A DNA stretch of 64,000 nt from Pseudomonas sp. NFR16 (GTDB taxonomy: Bacteria > Pseudomonadota > Gammaproteobacteria > Pseudomonadales > Pseudomonadaceae): assembly GCF_900108875.1 (NCBI RefSeq), contig NZ_FNYJ01000007.1, forward strand, positions 168,535 through 232,534. The letters are read 5' to 3'. Positions 53,543 to 61,293 of the stretch are shown here, in pieces. Under the pieces are notes generated by a model. It had not been told where the DNA came from, ran no database searches, and worked only from the letters and a program-made list of their open reading frames with translations. The position numbers were made by a program, and so were the translations under genes. The stretch's first letter is position 1, and each line of letters begins with the position of its first letter.

Positions 53543-53547
53543 TTACA

Positions 53548-53660
53548 CATGATCGTTCCCACGCTCCGCGTGGGACTGCCGCAATGGACGCTCCGCGTCC
53601 GTTTTGGTGACGCGGAGCGTCACGGCATACGTCCCCACGCTGAGCGCGGGAACGATCAGC
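53548..53660. repeat. Dispersed repeat between dgcA and dgcB
   Basis: Inverted arms GATCGTTCCCACGCTCCGCG and CACGCTGAGCGCGGGAACGATC flank an inner palindrome GGACGCTCCGCGTCC. Same family as 920-1060. The hairpin separates dgcA from dgcB within the operon and may tune their ratio. Confidence 0.65.
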
Positions 53661-53694
53661 CCCTGGCGAGACCCTCGGTCTTTGGGAGCTCCAC

Positions 53695-55641
53695 ATGTTG
53701 AACACCCTTCTTCCAATCCTGCTGTTCGCAGCCCTGGCCCTCGGCGTCCTTGGTGCCTTGCGGCGGGTGGCCATGTGGCGCAATGGTCGTGCGTCCAAGG
53801 TCGACCTGCTTGGTGGCCTGCTGGCGATGCCCAAACGGTACATGGTCGATCTGCACCATGTGGTCGCGCGGGATAAATACATTGCCAACACCCACGTCGC
53901 GACTGCAGGCGGGGCGGTGGCGTCCATCTTGCTGGCGATTCTGGTTCATGGTTTCGGTCTGCATAACCGCATTCTTGGGTATGCGCTGCTGTTGATGTCG
54001 GCAGTGATGTTCGTCGGCGCGATCTTCGTTTACCTGCGTCGTCGCAACCCTCCATCCCGCCTGTCCAAAGGCCCGTGGATGCGTTTGCCGAAAAGCCTGC
54101 TGGCGTTCTCGGCTTCTTTCTTTCTGGTGACATTACCGGTCGCCGGCATTCTTCCGGAGAACTTCGGCGGCTGGTTGCTGGCGATTATTCTCGGGATCGG
54201 CGTGTTATGGGGCGTGTCGGAACTGTTCCTCGGCATGACGTGGGGCGGCCCGATGAAGCACGCCTTCGCCGGTGCGCTGCACCTGGCCTGGCACCGTCGC
54301 GCCGAGCGTTTCGGCGGCGGTCGTTCGACCGGTCTCAAGCCGCTGGACCTTGCTGATCCGACCGCGCCGCTGGGCGTTGAAAAGCCCAAGGACTTCACCT
54401 GGAACCAATTGTTGGGTTTCGACGCCTGCGTGCAGTGCGGCAAGTGCGAAGCTGCCTGTCCTGCGTTTGCAGCAGGCCAGCCGCTGAACCCGAAAAAACT
54501 GATTCAGGACATGGTTGTCGGTCTGGCCGGCGGCACCGATGCCTCCTTCGCTGGCAGCCCTTACCCCGGCAAAGCCATTGGTGAGCACGGCGGCAATCCG
54601 CATCAGCCGATCGTCAACGGTCTGGTCGACGCCGAAACCCTGTGGTCGTGCACCACCTGCCGCGCCTGCGTGGAAGAGTGCCCGATGATGATCGAGCACG
54701 TGGACGCCATCGTCGACATGCGTCGCCACCTCACCCTGGAAAAAGGCGCGACTCCGAACAAAGGCGCCGAAGTCCTGGAAAACCTCATCGCCACTGATAA
54801 CCCTGGCGGTTTCGCTCCGGGCGGTCGGATGAACTGGGCGGCGGACCTCAACCTCAATGTCATGAGCGACAAGAAGACCGCCGACGTGCTGTTCTGGGTA
54901 GGCGACGGCGCCTTCGACATGCGCAATCAGCGCACCCTGCGCGCGTTCGTCAAAGTGCTGAAAGCGGCGAAGGTCGACTTCGCGGTGCTCGGTCTCGAAG
55001 AGCGTGACAGTGGTGACGTAGCGCGCCGTCTGGGTGATGAAGCCACTTTTCAGATGCTCGCCAGACGCAACATCCAGACCTTGAGCAAATACAGCTTCAA
55101 ACGCATCGTCACCTGCGACCCACACAGCTTCCATGTGCTGAAAAACGAGTACGGCGCCTTCGACGGCAATTACCTCGTGCAACACCACAGCACCTATATG
55201 TCAGAACTGATCGGCGATGGCGCGCTGAATCTCGGTCAGCACAAAGGATCGGGCGTGACTTATCACGACCCTTGCTACCTCGGCCGTTACAACGGCGAGT
55301 ACGAAGCCCCGCGCCAAGTGCTCAGAGCGCTGGGTATCGAGGTGAAGGAGATGCAGCGCTCCGGTTTCCGTTCCCGCTGCTGCGGTGGCGGCGGCGGTGC
55401 GCCGATCACTGACATCCCGGGCAAGCAACGTATTCCGGACATGCGCATGGAAGACATCCGCGAAACAGGGGCTGAGCTGGTGGCTGTAGGGTGTCCGCAA
55501 TGCACGGCGATGCTTGAAGGGGTGGTCGAGCCGCGGCCGATGATCAAGGACATCGCCGAGCTGGTGGCTGATGCCTTGCTCGAAGAAGTGGCCCCCGCCA
55601 AACCGGCGCCGGCTAAACGTGAACCTGCGGAGGTGCACTGA
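53695..55641 (+). CDS. dgcB: Dimethylglycine catabolism iron-sulphur protein DgcB
   Basis: A 648-residue membrane-associated electron carrier. Five to six hydrophobic segments cover about residues 1-190. Two 4Fe-4S motifs follow (CVQCGKCEAACP at about 247, CTTCRACVEECPM at about 320). The C-terminal half has two CCG domains of heterodisulfide-reductase type (YHDPCYLGRYNGEYEAPRQV and CCGGGGGAP; VGCPQCTAML). It probably links DgcA/ETF electrons to quinone. Its stop overlaps the etfA start (ATGA). A short Pro/Ala/Lys tail ends the protein. Confidence 0.92.
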   Translation: MLNTLLPILLFAALALGVLGALRRVAMWRNGRASKVDLLGGLLAMPKRYMVDLHHVVARDKYIANTHVATAGGAVASILLAILVHGFGLHNRILGYALLLMSAVMFVGAIFVYLRRRNPPSRLSKGPWMRLPKSLLAFSASFFLVTLPVAGILPENFGGWLLAIILGIGVLWGVSELFLGMTWGGPMKHAFAGALHLAWHRRAERFGGGRSTGLKPLDLADPTAPLGVEKPKDFTWNQLLGFDACVQCGKCEAACPAFAAGQPLNPKKLIQDMVVGLAGGTDASFAGSPYPGKAIGEHGGNPHQPIVNGLVDAETLWSCTTCRACVEECPMMIEHVDAIVDMRRHLTLEKGATPNKGAEVLENLIATDNPGGFAPGGRMNWAADLNLNVMSDKKTADVLFWVGDGAFDMRNQRTLRAFVKVLKAAKVDFAVLGLEERDSGDVARRLGDEATFQMLARRNIQTLSKYSFKRIVTCDPHSFHVLKNEYGAFDGNYLVQHHSTYMSELIGDGALNLGQHKGSGVTYHDPCYLGRYNGEYEAPRQVLRALGIEVKEMQRSGFRSRCCGGGGGAPITDIPGKQRIPDMRMEDIRETGAELVAVGCPQCTAMLEGVVEPRPMIKDIAELVADALLEEVAPAKPAPAKREPAEVH

Positions 55642-56861
55642 TGAGCGATATTATTCGCCGCGATCCACGCGCTGAATGGATCGCCCGTAACCGTTTGCAC
55701 CCGCTGCATGCGGCCATGCAACCGGCGCAGGCAAGCTGGGTGGGGCCCAACGGCATCATTCGCAAGAATGTGCACGGCATCGGTTTCATCGGACCTAATG
55801 GCATCAAACGCATCGACCGCAGCGGCGCCCAACAGGGCGGCACCGTCAAGCGCACAACGACTGCTGACGTGCTGTTGCCGCTGCATCAGGTCATCGATCC
55901 GGCGTTCTACATCGCCGTGGTCCCGGACATGGTTGGTGGTCGCCTGAGCAGTCACGACCGTGATCTGCTTGGCTTGGCCCACAGTCTTGCAGGCACGGAA
56001 GGTGCGGTTCTGGCTGTTGTCTTTGGCGAGCACAAGGAAAGCGCGTTCGACACGGCGGGCGTTGATCGTCTGCTGCTGCTGGAAGGTGCAGAGTTCGCAG
56101 GTTACTCGCCCGAGCAGCGTGTTCAGGGTTTGCGCGCGGTGGATAACCAGTTCGATCCGCGCCACTGGCTGCTGCCTGACAGTCGTAGCGGCGGGGGTGA
56201 ACTGGGCCGTCGTTTCGCTGCAAGCATGGGTGAGCGTCCTGCCACGCGTGTCTGGCAAGTGAAGGATGCGCAAGCCACGGGCCGTGCGGGCGCCGGGCGT
56301 GAAGACATCGCCCGGCCTGTTTCGCGCCTCATTCTCGCAGCTGCCGAGTGTGCTGAGCCGGTCAGCGAAACGCGCCATGAGGCGCTGCCGGTCGAGTTAT
56401 CCACAAACATTGCGCGCAGCCTGCCCCGCATCGAGGACCTCGGTGCCGTTGCAGTGGATCCCGCACTTATCCCCATGGCCGAGGCGGAGTTTATCTTCTC
56501 GGGCGGCAACGGGGTCAAGGATTGGGATCTGTTCCACCGCACCGCCGTGGCGCTGGGCGCTACCGAAGGCGCCTCTCGCGTCGCGGTGGACGATGGCTTC
56601 ATGACCCGCGATCGTCAGGTGGGCGCGTCGGGGACGTGGGTGACGGCGCGGGTTTACGTGGCCGTGGGTATTTCCGGCGCGATTCAGCACTTACAAGGCA
56701 TCGGCGCCTGCGACAAAGTAGTGGCGATTAATCTCGATCCCACCTGCGACATGATCAAACGCGCTGATTTGTCAGTCATTGGCGAAAGTGCCGCGATCCT
56801 CCAGGCGCTCATCGAGGCCGTAGAGGCGTACCGAAATGAGGCAAAACGTGATGCAGCCTGA
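55641..56861 (+). CDS. etfA: Electron transfer flavoprotein alpha subunit (dimethylglycine-specific)
   Basis: A 406-residue ETF alpha, about 90 residues longer than general ETF-alpha because of an N-terminal extension (residues 1-70, with IIRKNVHGIGFIGPNGIKRI). The C-terminal FAD domain is recognisable: FSGGNGVKDWDLFHRTAVAL, GASRVAVDDGFMTRDRQVGA and ISGAIQHLQGIGACDKVVAI. The usual QTGK at the FAD pocket reads ASGT. It overlaps dgcB by one codon frame (ATGA) and etfB by 26 bases, so the four genes dgcB-etfA-etfB are translated as a unit. Confidence 0.9.
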   Translation: MSDIIRRDPRAEWIARNRLHPLHAAMQPAQASWVGPNGIIRKNVHGIGFIGPNGIKRIDRSGAQQGGTVKRTTTADVLLPLHQVIDPAFYIAVVPDMVGGRLSSHDRDLLGLAHSLAGTEGAVLAVVFGEHKESAFDTAGVDRLLLLEGAEFAGYSPEQRVQGLRAVDNQFDPRHWLLPDSRSGGGELGRRFAASMGERPATRVWQVKDAQATGRAGAGREDIARPVSRLILAAAECAEPVSETRHEALPVELSTNIARSLPRIEDLGAVAVDPALIPMAEAEFIFSGGNGVKDWDLFHRTAVALGATEGASRVAVDDGFMTRDRQVGASGTWVTARVYVAVGISGAIQHLQGIGACDKVVAINLDPTCDMIKRADLSVIGESAAILQALIEAVEAYRNEAKRDAA

Positions 56862-57654
56862 CAAAAAACTGCCTGTGGATAAAGGCGCGTTGCACGTCAT
56901 CAGCCTCGTATCCGTGGGTGCGCACCCGACTTCCGGGCGTCCACGCCGCGCCGAGCAAGACGCGCGCGCAGTTGAGCTGGGTCTGCAGCTGGCTGGGGAT
57001 AACTTGCACGTCCTGCATGCGGGGAATGCGGAGGAACCAGCACTACGGGCCTATCTGGGCATGGGTTTGAACGAACTTCATGTTCTCGAGCAGCCCGAGG
57101 GTGCCGACGCGCTGCCCGGGCTCACCGATTACATCCGCGAATCCGGCGTTCAGATGGTGCTGGCGGGCAGCCAGGCAGAGACAGGCGAAGGCTCAGGCAT
57201 GTTGCCCTACCTGCTGGCGGAAAAGCTGGGCTGGCCGCTGGTGGTAGGCATGGCCGAAGTCGAATCCATGAACAACGGCACTGCTCAGGTCCTCCAGGCG
57301 TTGCCGCGCGGGCAGCGTCGCCGTCTCAAGGTCCGCTTGCCGTTCCTCGCCACTGTCGACAACGCAGCGCCCAAGCCACGCCAAAGCGCATATGGTCCGG
57401 CGCAGCGTGGCGTGCTGGATGTCGAGCAGATCGATGTGGTCATCGACGAGTTATTCACAGGTGCCGAATTGAGCCCGGCGAAACCTCGCCCTAAACGCCT
57501 GAAAGTCATCAAGGCCAAAAGCGGTGCCGATCGCATGAAGGCGGCGACAGCAAAGGCGAGCGGTGGCGGTGGTCAAGTGCTCAAAGGTGTCAGCGCGCAG
57601 GAAGGTGCGGCGGCGATATTGAAGCTGTTGGTGGAGGAGGGCGTCGTTCGCTAA
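56836..57654 (+). CDS. etfB: Electron transfer flavoprotein beta subunit (dimethylglycine-specific)
   Basis: A 272-residue ETF beta. Recognisable family parts are VSVGAHPTSGRPRRAEQDAR with the AMP-binding loop region GSQAETGEGSGMLPYLLAEK LGWPLVVGMAEVE, and the tail KAASGGGGQVLKGVSAQEGA-like end. It is longer than typical (about 250) with a lysine-rich linker near residue 210. The start at 56836 overlaps etfA; ATG 56851 is an alternative. It accepts electrons with EtfA from DgcA. Confidence 0.88.
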   Translation: MRQNVMQPDKKLPVDKGALHVISLVSVGAHPTSGRPRRAEQDARAVELGLQLAGDNLHVLHAGNAEEPALRAYLGMGLNELHVLEQPEGADALPGLTDYIRESGVQMVLAGSQAETGEGSGMLPYLLAEKLGWPLVVGMAEVESMNNGTAQVLQALPRGQRRRLKVRLPFLATVDNAAPKPRQSAYGPAQRGVLDVEQIDVVIDELFTGAELSPAKPRPKRLKVIKAKSGADRMKAATAKASGGGGQVLKGVSAQEGAAAILKLLVEEGVVR

Positions 57655-57671
57655 GCCCCCGTTCTGCATTC

Positions 57672-57702
57672 CAGGAAAGGCGCCCATGTGGCGCCTTTCT
57701 TA
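57672..57702 (+). terminator. Terminator after etfB
   Basis: Stem GAAAGGCGCC / GGCGCCTTTC with a CATGT loop and a short T-rich end, 17 bases past the stop. The T run is weak. Confidence 0.65.
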
Positions 57703-58396
57703 TGCGGATGTCAGACGCTTCCGATTCCTCCCCTCATAAACGCCATCCACATACCCACAATCCCTGTTAATCCACCTGTGGATAAACTGTTCGCCCATGC
57801 CTGAAACCCTTGCAAGCCGAGGCTTACAAGCGTCTGATCAAAAATTGATCGCTCCATCTAACGGATTTCTAAAACTTTTTCTCCACAGCTCCAGGTCACT
57901 GAGCAAGATTATTGCCCACAATCTCTGTTAGCGCTTATGTGGATAAGATGTTCGAGATCGGCTGAAGACCACGTGTTTCGGGGCTTTCGAGAGTATGATC
58001 AAATTTTGATCAATTCGACGATTTCCTGACAGACCTGTGTCTTATGCAGAGCGTCGCCAGCGACACAACTGTTTTTCCACAGGCCATGACCTAGTTTCCC
58101 GACTTGCACACAATGTCTGTTGGCTTATCTGTGGATAAGGTGTTCGCGATCCTCTATAGCCCACGTGGATAGCGGCTCCTAAAGGATTGGTCAAAATTTA
58201 AACAGTTGACAGAGGTTTATGACTCTCCAATAAGTCACGGTTTTTCTTCACTTTTTGCACAACGAGAAATTCACTTCCCCACAATTACTGTGGGCGTTGT
58301 TGTGGATAAGTTGTTCGTGGATGCTGGCGAGGCGCGGTGGGATTGGAGCGGGCGAGGATTGGTTATAATTTGATCAGTGTTGGCAGTGGAGTAAAA
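57703..58396. repeat. Four-unit DnaA-box array in a 700-bp gene-free region
   Basis: No gene is found. Four units share one layout. CACAAT lies at 57756, 57917, 58109 and 58280. A perfect DnaA box TGTGGATAA lies exactly 21 bp later (57777, 57938, 58130, 58301), each followed by N2 and TGTTCG. A GATCAA-type dyad begins 58, 58, 58 and 59 bp after the box; the best is TGATCAAATTTTGATCA at 57996-58012. Two more consensus boxes of the form TTTTNCACA sit on the plus strand (58073-58081, 58253-58261). T-runs and AT-rich stretches separate the units. The units repeat at intervals of 161, 192 and 171 bp. Looks like a DnaA-binding locus. Confidence 0.85.
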
Positions 58397-58422
58397 CGCA
58401 TCGGCCGAATTCGGCCGATGCG
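58397..58422 (-). terminator. Terminator of gbcA (26-bp perfect palindrome)
   Basis: CGCATCGGCCGAA / TTCGGCCGATGCG is a perfect dyad followed on the minus strand by TTTTAC. It lies 21 bases past the gbcA stop. Confidence 0.8.
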
Positions 58423-58443
58423 TCAGATCAAGCGGTAACCAGG

Positions 58444-59742
58444 TTATTCGTGATTGACTGCCACACCCTTCAAGTACGGCGCAGGCTCGGCGCCCATGTT
58501 TTCGAGCAGCTTGGCGCTGTACCAGTCAATGAAGTTGACCACGCCGAACTCGTAAGTCTTCGAGTACGGGCCAGGCTGGTAAGCGATGGAGTTGATGCCG
58601 CGCTGGTTTTCTTCGGCCAGACGACGGTCCTGATCGTTGGTCGCATCCCAGACTTCACGCAGACGCGCGACGTCGTAGTCCACGCCTTCGACAGCATCTT
58701 TGTGCACCAGCCATTTGGTGGTGACCATGGTTTCCTGAGCGCTGATCGGCCACACGGTGAACACGATCACATGGTCGCCCATGCAATGGTTCCAGGAGTG
58801 CGGCAGGTGCAGGATGCGCATCGAACCCAGATCCGGGTTCTGGATGCGTCCCATGAGTTTTTTGCTGCCCTGCTTGCCGTCCATGGTCATGGACACCGTG
58901 CCTTTAAGCAGCGGCATGCGCACGATGCGGTTGCGCAGACCGAAGCTCTTGTGTGCGAACGGGATCTTCTCGGCTTCCCAGGAGGCTGCCGACGCCGCGA
59001 CGTGATCCTTGAAGGCCTGATCGGCGCGCGGGTCGGTGACGTCGTCCCACTCCAGCAACGTGTTTAGCAGCTCAGGGTGCGAGCCGTTGCAGTGATAGCA
59101 CTCACGGTTGTTTTCCAGCACCAGCTTCCAGTTGGCTTTCTCCATCAAGGTGGTTTGCACCGCCACCTTGGTGTTTTCCATGTCGTAGGGTTCCATGTAG
59201 TGATTGAGCGTCTGCAGGAACTCGTCGATGGCCGGCGGATTGGCCGCCAGGCTGATGAAGATGTAGCCGCCCGACACTTTGCAATGCACAGGCTTGAGGC
59301 CGAATTGGTTCATGTCAAAATCGGCGCCCATTTCGGTGCCTGCGTACAGCAGGCGGCCGTCGAGCTCGTAGGTCCACTGGTGGTATGGGCACACCAGCTT
59401 GGCGACTTTGCCTTTTTCTTTGGTGCACAGACGCGACCCGCGATGGCGGCAGACGTTGTGAAACGCATTGATCGAACCGTCCGGCGCACGCACGACGAGA
59501 ATCGGGTTCTTGCCGATTTCCAGCGTCAGGAAGTTGCCCTTGGCCGGAATCTCACTGGTCATGCCGGCGATCAGCCACTCTTTTTGAAAGATTTCCTGCA
59601 TGTCGATTTCAAACAGCCGGTCATCATTGTAGAAAGGCTGCGGCAGCGAGTAAGTGCGCTCGCGGTTCTGCAGCATCTCGGCGGTTGCCTTGCGTGCGGG
59701 TTCCAGCGGATCGCCCAAGCTCAGAGTTGCGGTGACGTCCAT
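58444..59742 (-). CDS. gbcA: Glycine betaine monooxygenase, oxygenase subunit
   Basis: A 432-residue Rieske non-heme iron oxygenase. The Rieske ligands are in VCRHRGSRLC and CPYHQW (C-x-H ... C-x2-H). The mononuclear iron site is in NRECYHCNGSHPELL with the downstream aspartate. It demethylates glycine betaine to dimethylglycine and formaldehyde, taking electrons from GbcB. It is divergent from gbcB across a 329-bp promoter region. Start MDVTATLSLGDPLEPARK at 59742 is the family's usual one. Confidence 0.95.
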   Translation of the reverse strand: MDVTATLSLGDPLEPARKATAEMLQNRERTYSLPQPFYNDDRLFEIDMQEIFQKEWLIAGMTSEIPAKGNFLTLEIGKNPILVVRAPDGSINAFHNVCRHRGSRLCTKEKGKVAKLVCPYHQWTYELDGRLLYAGTEMGADFDMNQFGLKPVHCKVSGGYIFISLAANPPAIDEFLQTLNHYMEPYDMENTKVAVQTTLMEKANWKLVLENNRECYHCNGSHPELLNTLLEWDDVTDPRADQAFKDHVAASAASWEAEKIPFAHKSFGLRNRIVRMPLLKGTVSMTMDGKQGSKKLMGRIQNPDLGSMRILHLPHSWNHCMGDHVIVFTVWPISAQETMVTTKWLVHKDAVEGVDYDVARLREVWDATNDQDRRLAEENQRGINSIAYQPGPYSKTYEFGVVNFIDWYSAKLLENMGAEPAPYLKGVAVNHE

Positions 59743-60071
59743 CTTTCAAGTCCTCAGGTCGCGTTTTCAACGACCTACGAATGTGGCCAATACGGTTGTG
59801 TTGTGTGTCTGGCACGCGAGGCGACGGTGTTTTCTGTCGCTCATGTTTATGTGTAAAAAATGAATAACGATTGACGGCGAGTGTGGAGCCGGGCGCGACG
59901 CGAACCTTATCCATGGGCGACATGGCCGAATCCGTTTCCGACTACGCAGCCCCTATAGATCGGGCCTGGTCGCCATAAGTATGTGAATGTCGCTGATAGG
60001 TAAACAGGTGGCCCGTGCGTTACGCAGAATCGCCACCATAAGAGGCCGACAGTCGGCCGTGGAGAGTGAGT
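59743..60071. other. Divergent gbcA-gbcB promoter region
   Basis: A 329-bp gap without a gene. GbdR, an AraC-type activator, is known to turn on gbcA and gbcB in P. aeruginosa with glycine betaine or dimethylglycine. TGTCGCTCATG (59835) and GAATGTCGCTGATAG (59985) look like possible half-sites, but I cannot assign them firmly. Confidence 0.4.
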
Positions 60072-61172
60072 ATGTCCCAGAGTTTCCTCAGCCCGGTCAA
60101 CACACAGACCTGGGCCAATGGCCGCCATCTGGTGCGGGTTGTCAAAGTGATCCAGGAAACCTGGGACGTTCGCACCTTCTGCTTCATGGCCGACCAGCCG
60201 ATCCTGTTCTTTTTCAAGCCTGGGCAGTTCGTCACGCTGGAGCTGGAGATCGAAGGCGTGCCGATCATGCGTTCCTACACCATCTCCAGTTCGCCATCGG
60301 TGCCGTACAGCTTCTCGATCACCATCAAGCGCGTGCCGGGCGGCAAGGTGTCCAACTGGCTGCACGACACGCTGCACGAAGGTCAGGAACTGGCCGTCCA
60401 CGGTCCGGTGGGTCTGTTCAACGCCATCGACTTCCCGAATCCGAAAATTCTCTATCTGAGCGGCGGCGTCGGGATTACCCCGGTCATGTCCATGGCACGC
60501 TGGTATTACGACACCAACGCCAATGTCGACATGGTGTTCGTGCACAGTTCACGCTCGCCCAAGGACATCATTTACCACCGCGAGCTGGAGCAGATGGCGT
60601 CGCGGATCAACAATTTTGCGCTGCACATCGTCTGTGAAAAGCACGGGCTGGGCGAGCCGTGGGCGGGTTATCGCGGGTATCTGAATCAGAAGATGCTGGA
60701 GCTGATGGCGCCGGATTTCATGGAGCGCGAAGTGTTCTGCTGCGGCCCGACGCCGTACATGAATGCGGTCAAGCGTCTGCTCGAAGCCAACGGCTTCAAC
60801 ATGGCGCAGTACCACGAAGAGTCCTTCGGCGCGACACCGCCCGAGGCTCGCGCCGATGCAGTGGAACATGCCGAGCAGGCAGCCGAAGCGCCCGACATCG
60901 ACGTTGCCGAGCTGCATCAGGTCGAATTCACCGACACGGGCAAGAGTATTCGCGTGGCGCCGGGCGAAACCGTCCACGCCGCTGCCGCCAAGCTCGGACT
61001 GATGATTCCGAAAGCCTGCGGTATGGGGATCTGCGGCACCTGCAAAGTGATGAAGCTGAGCGGTGAAGTGGAGATGGAGCACAACGGCGGCATCACCGAC
61101 GACGACGTGGAAGAAGGCTACATCCTGTCGTGCTGCAGCGTGCCGAAGGGCGACGTGCGAATCGAATATTGA
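60072..61172 (+). CDS. gbcB: Glycine betaine monooxygenase, reductase subunit
   Basis: A 366-residue flavo-iron-sulphur reductase. The FAD-binding beta-barrel comes first (RSYTISSSPSVPYSFSITIK R), then the NAD domain (YLSGGVGITPVMSMARWYYD), then a C-terminal plant-type 2Fe-2S ferredoxin domain (CGMGICGTCKVMKLSG ... LSCCSVPKGD). A linker around residues 270-290 is rich in Ala/Glu. It passes electrons from NAD(P)H to GbcA. ATG 60072 is chosen behind GGAGAG; GTG 60066 two codons earlier is possible. Confidence 0.94.
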   Translation: MSQSFLSPVNTQTWANGRHLVRVVKVIQETWDVRTFCFMADQPILFFFKPGQFVTLELEIEGVPIMRSYTISSSPSVPYSFSITIKRVPGGKVSNWLHDTLHEGQELAVHGPVGLFNAIDFPNPKILYLSGGVGITPVMSMARWYYDTNANVDMVFVHSSRSPKDIIYHRELEQMASRINNFALHIVCEKHGLGEPWAGYRGYLNQKMLELMAPDFMEREVFCCGPTPYMNAVKRLLEANGFNMAQYHEESFGATPPEARADAVEHAEQAAEAPDIDVAELHQVEFTDTGKSIRVAPGETVHAAAAKLGLMIPKACGMGICGTCKVMKLSGEVEMEHNGGITDDDVEEGYILSCCSVPKGDVRIEY

Positions 61173-61184
61173 TCGGATTCGCCA

Positions 61185-61280
61185 CGCCCCCAGTAGGCGC
61201 GCGCTTGCCCGCGATGAACGATGACGCGGTCTCTCTGAGAGGCCGCGTTTTTTTGCGGGCAAGCGCGCTCCTACAGGGTG
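61185..61280. repeat. Inverted REP pair after gbcB
   Basis: GTAGGCGCGCGCTTGCCCGC GATG at 61193 faces CGGGCAAGCGCGCTCCTACA at 61256. Intervening GAGAGGCCGCG. The pair may end gbcB transcripts and those of the chemoreceptor gene. Confidence 0.7.
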
Positions 61281-61293
61281 ATCACCGGTTTGC

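Noticed and set aside
57703..58396. CRISPR array or iteron plasmid origin
   Set aside because: Units are spaced 161-192 bp with conserved internal layout, not short direct repeats with unique spacers, and no rep gene is near.
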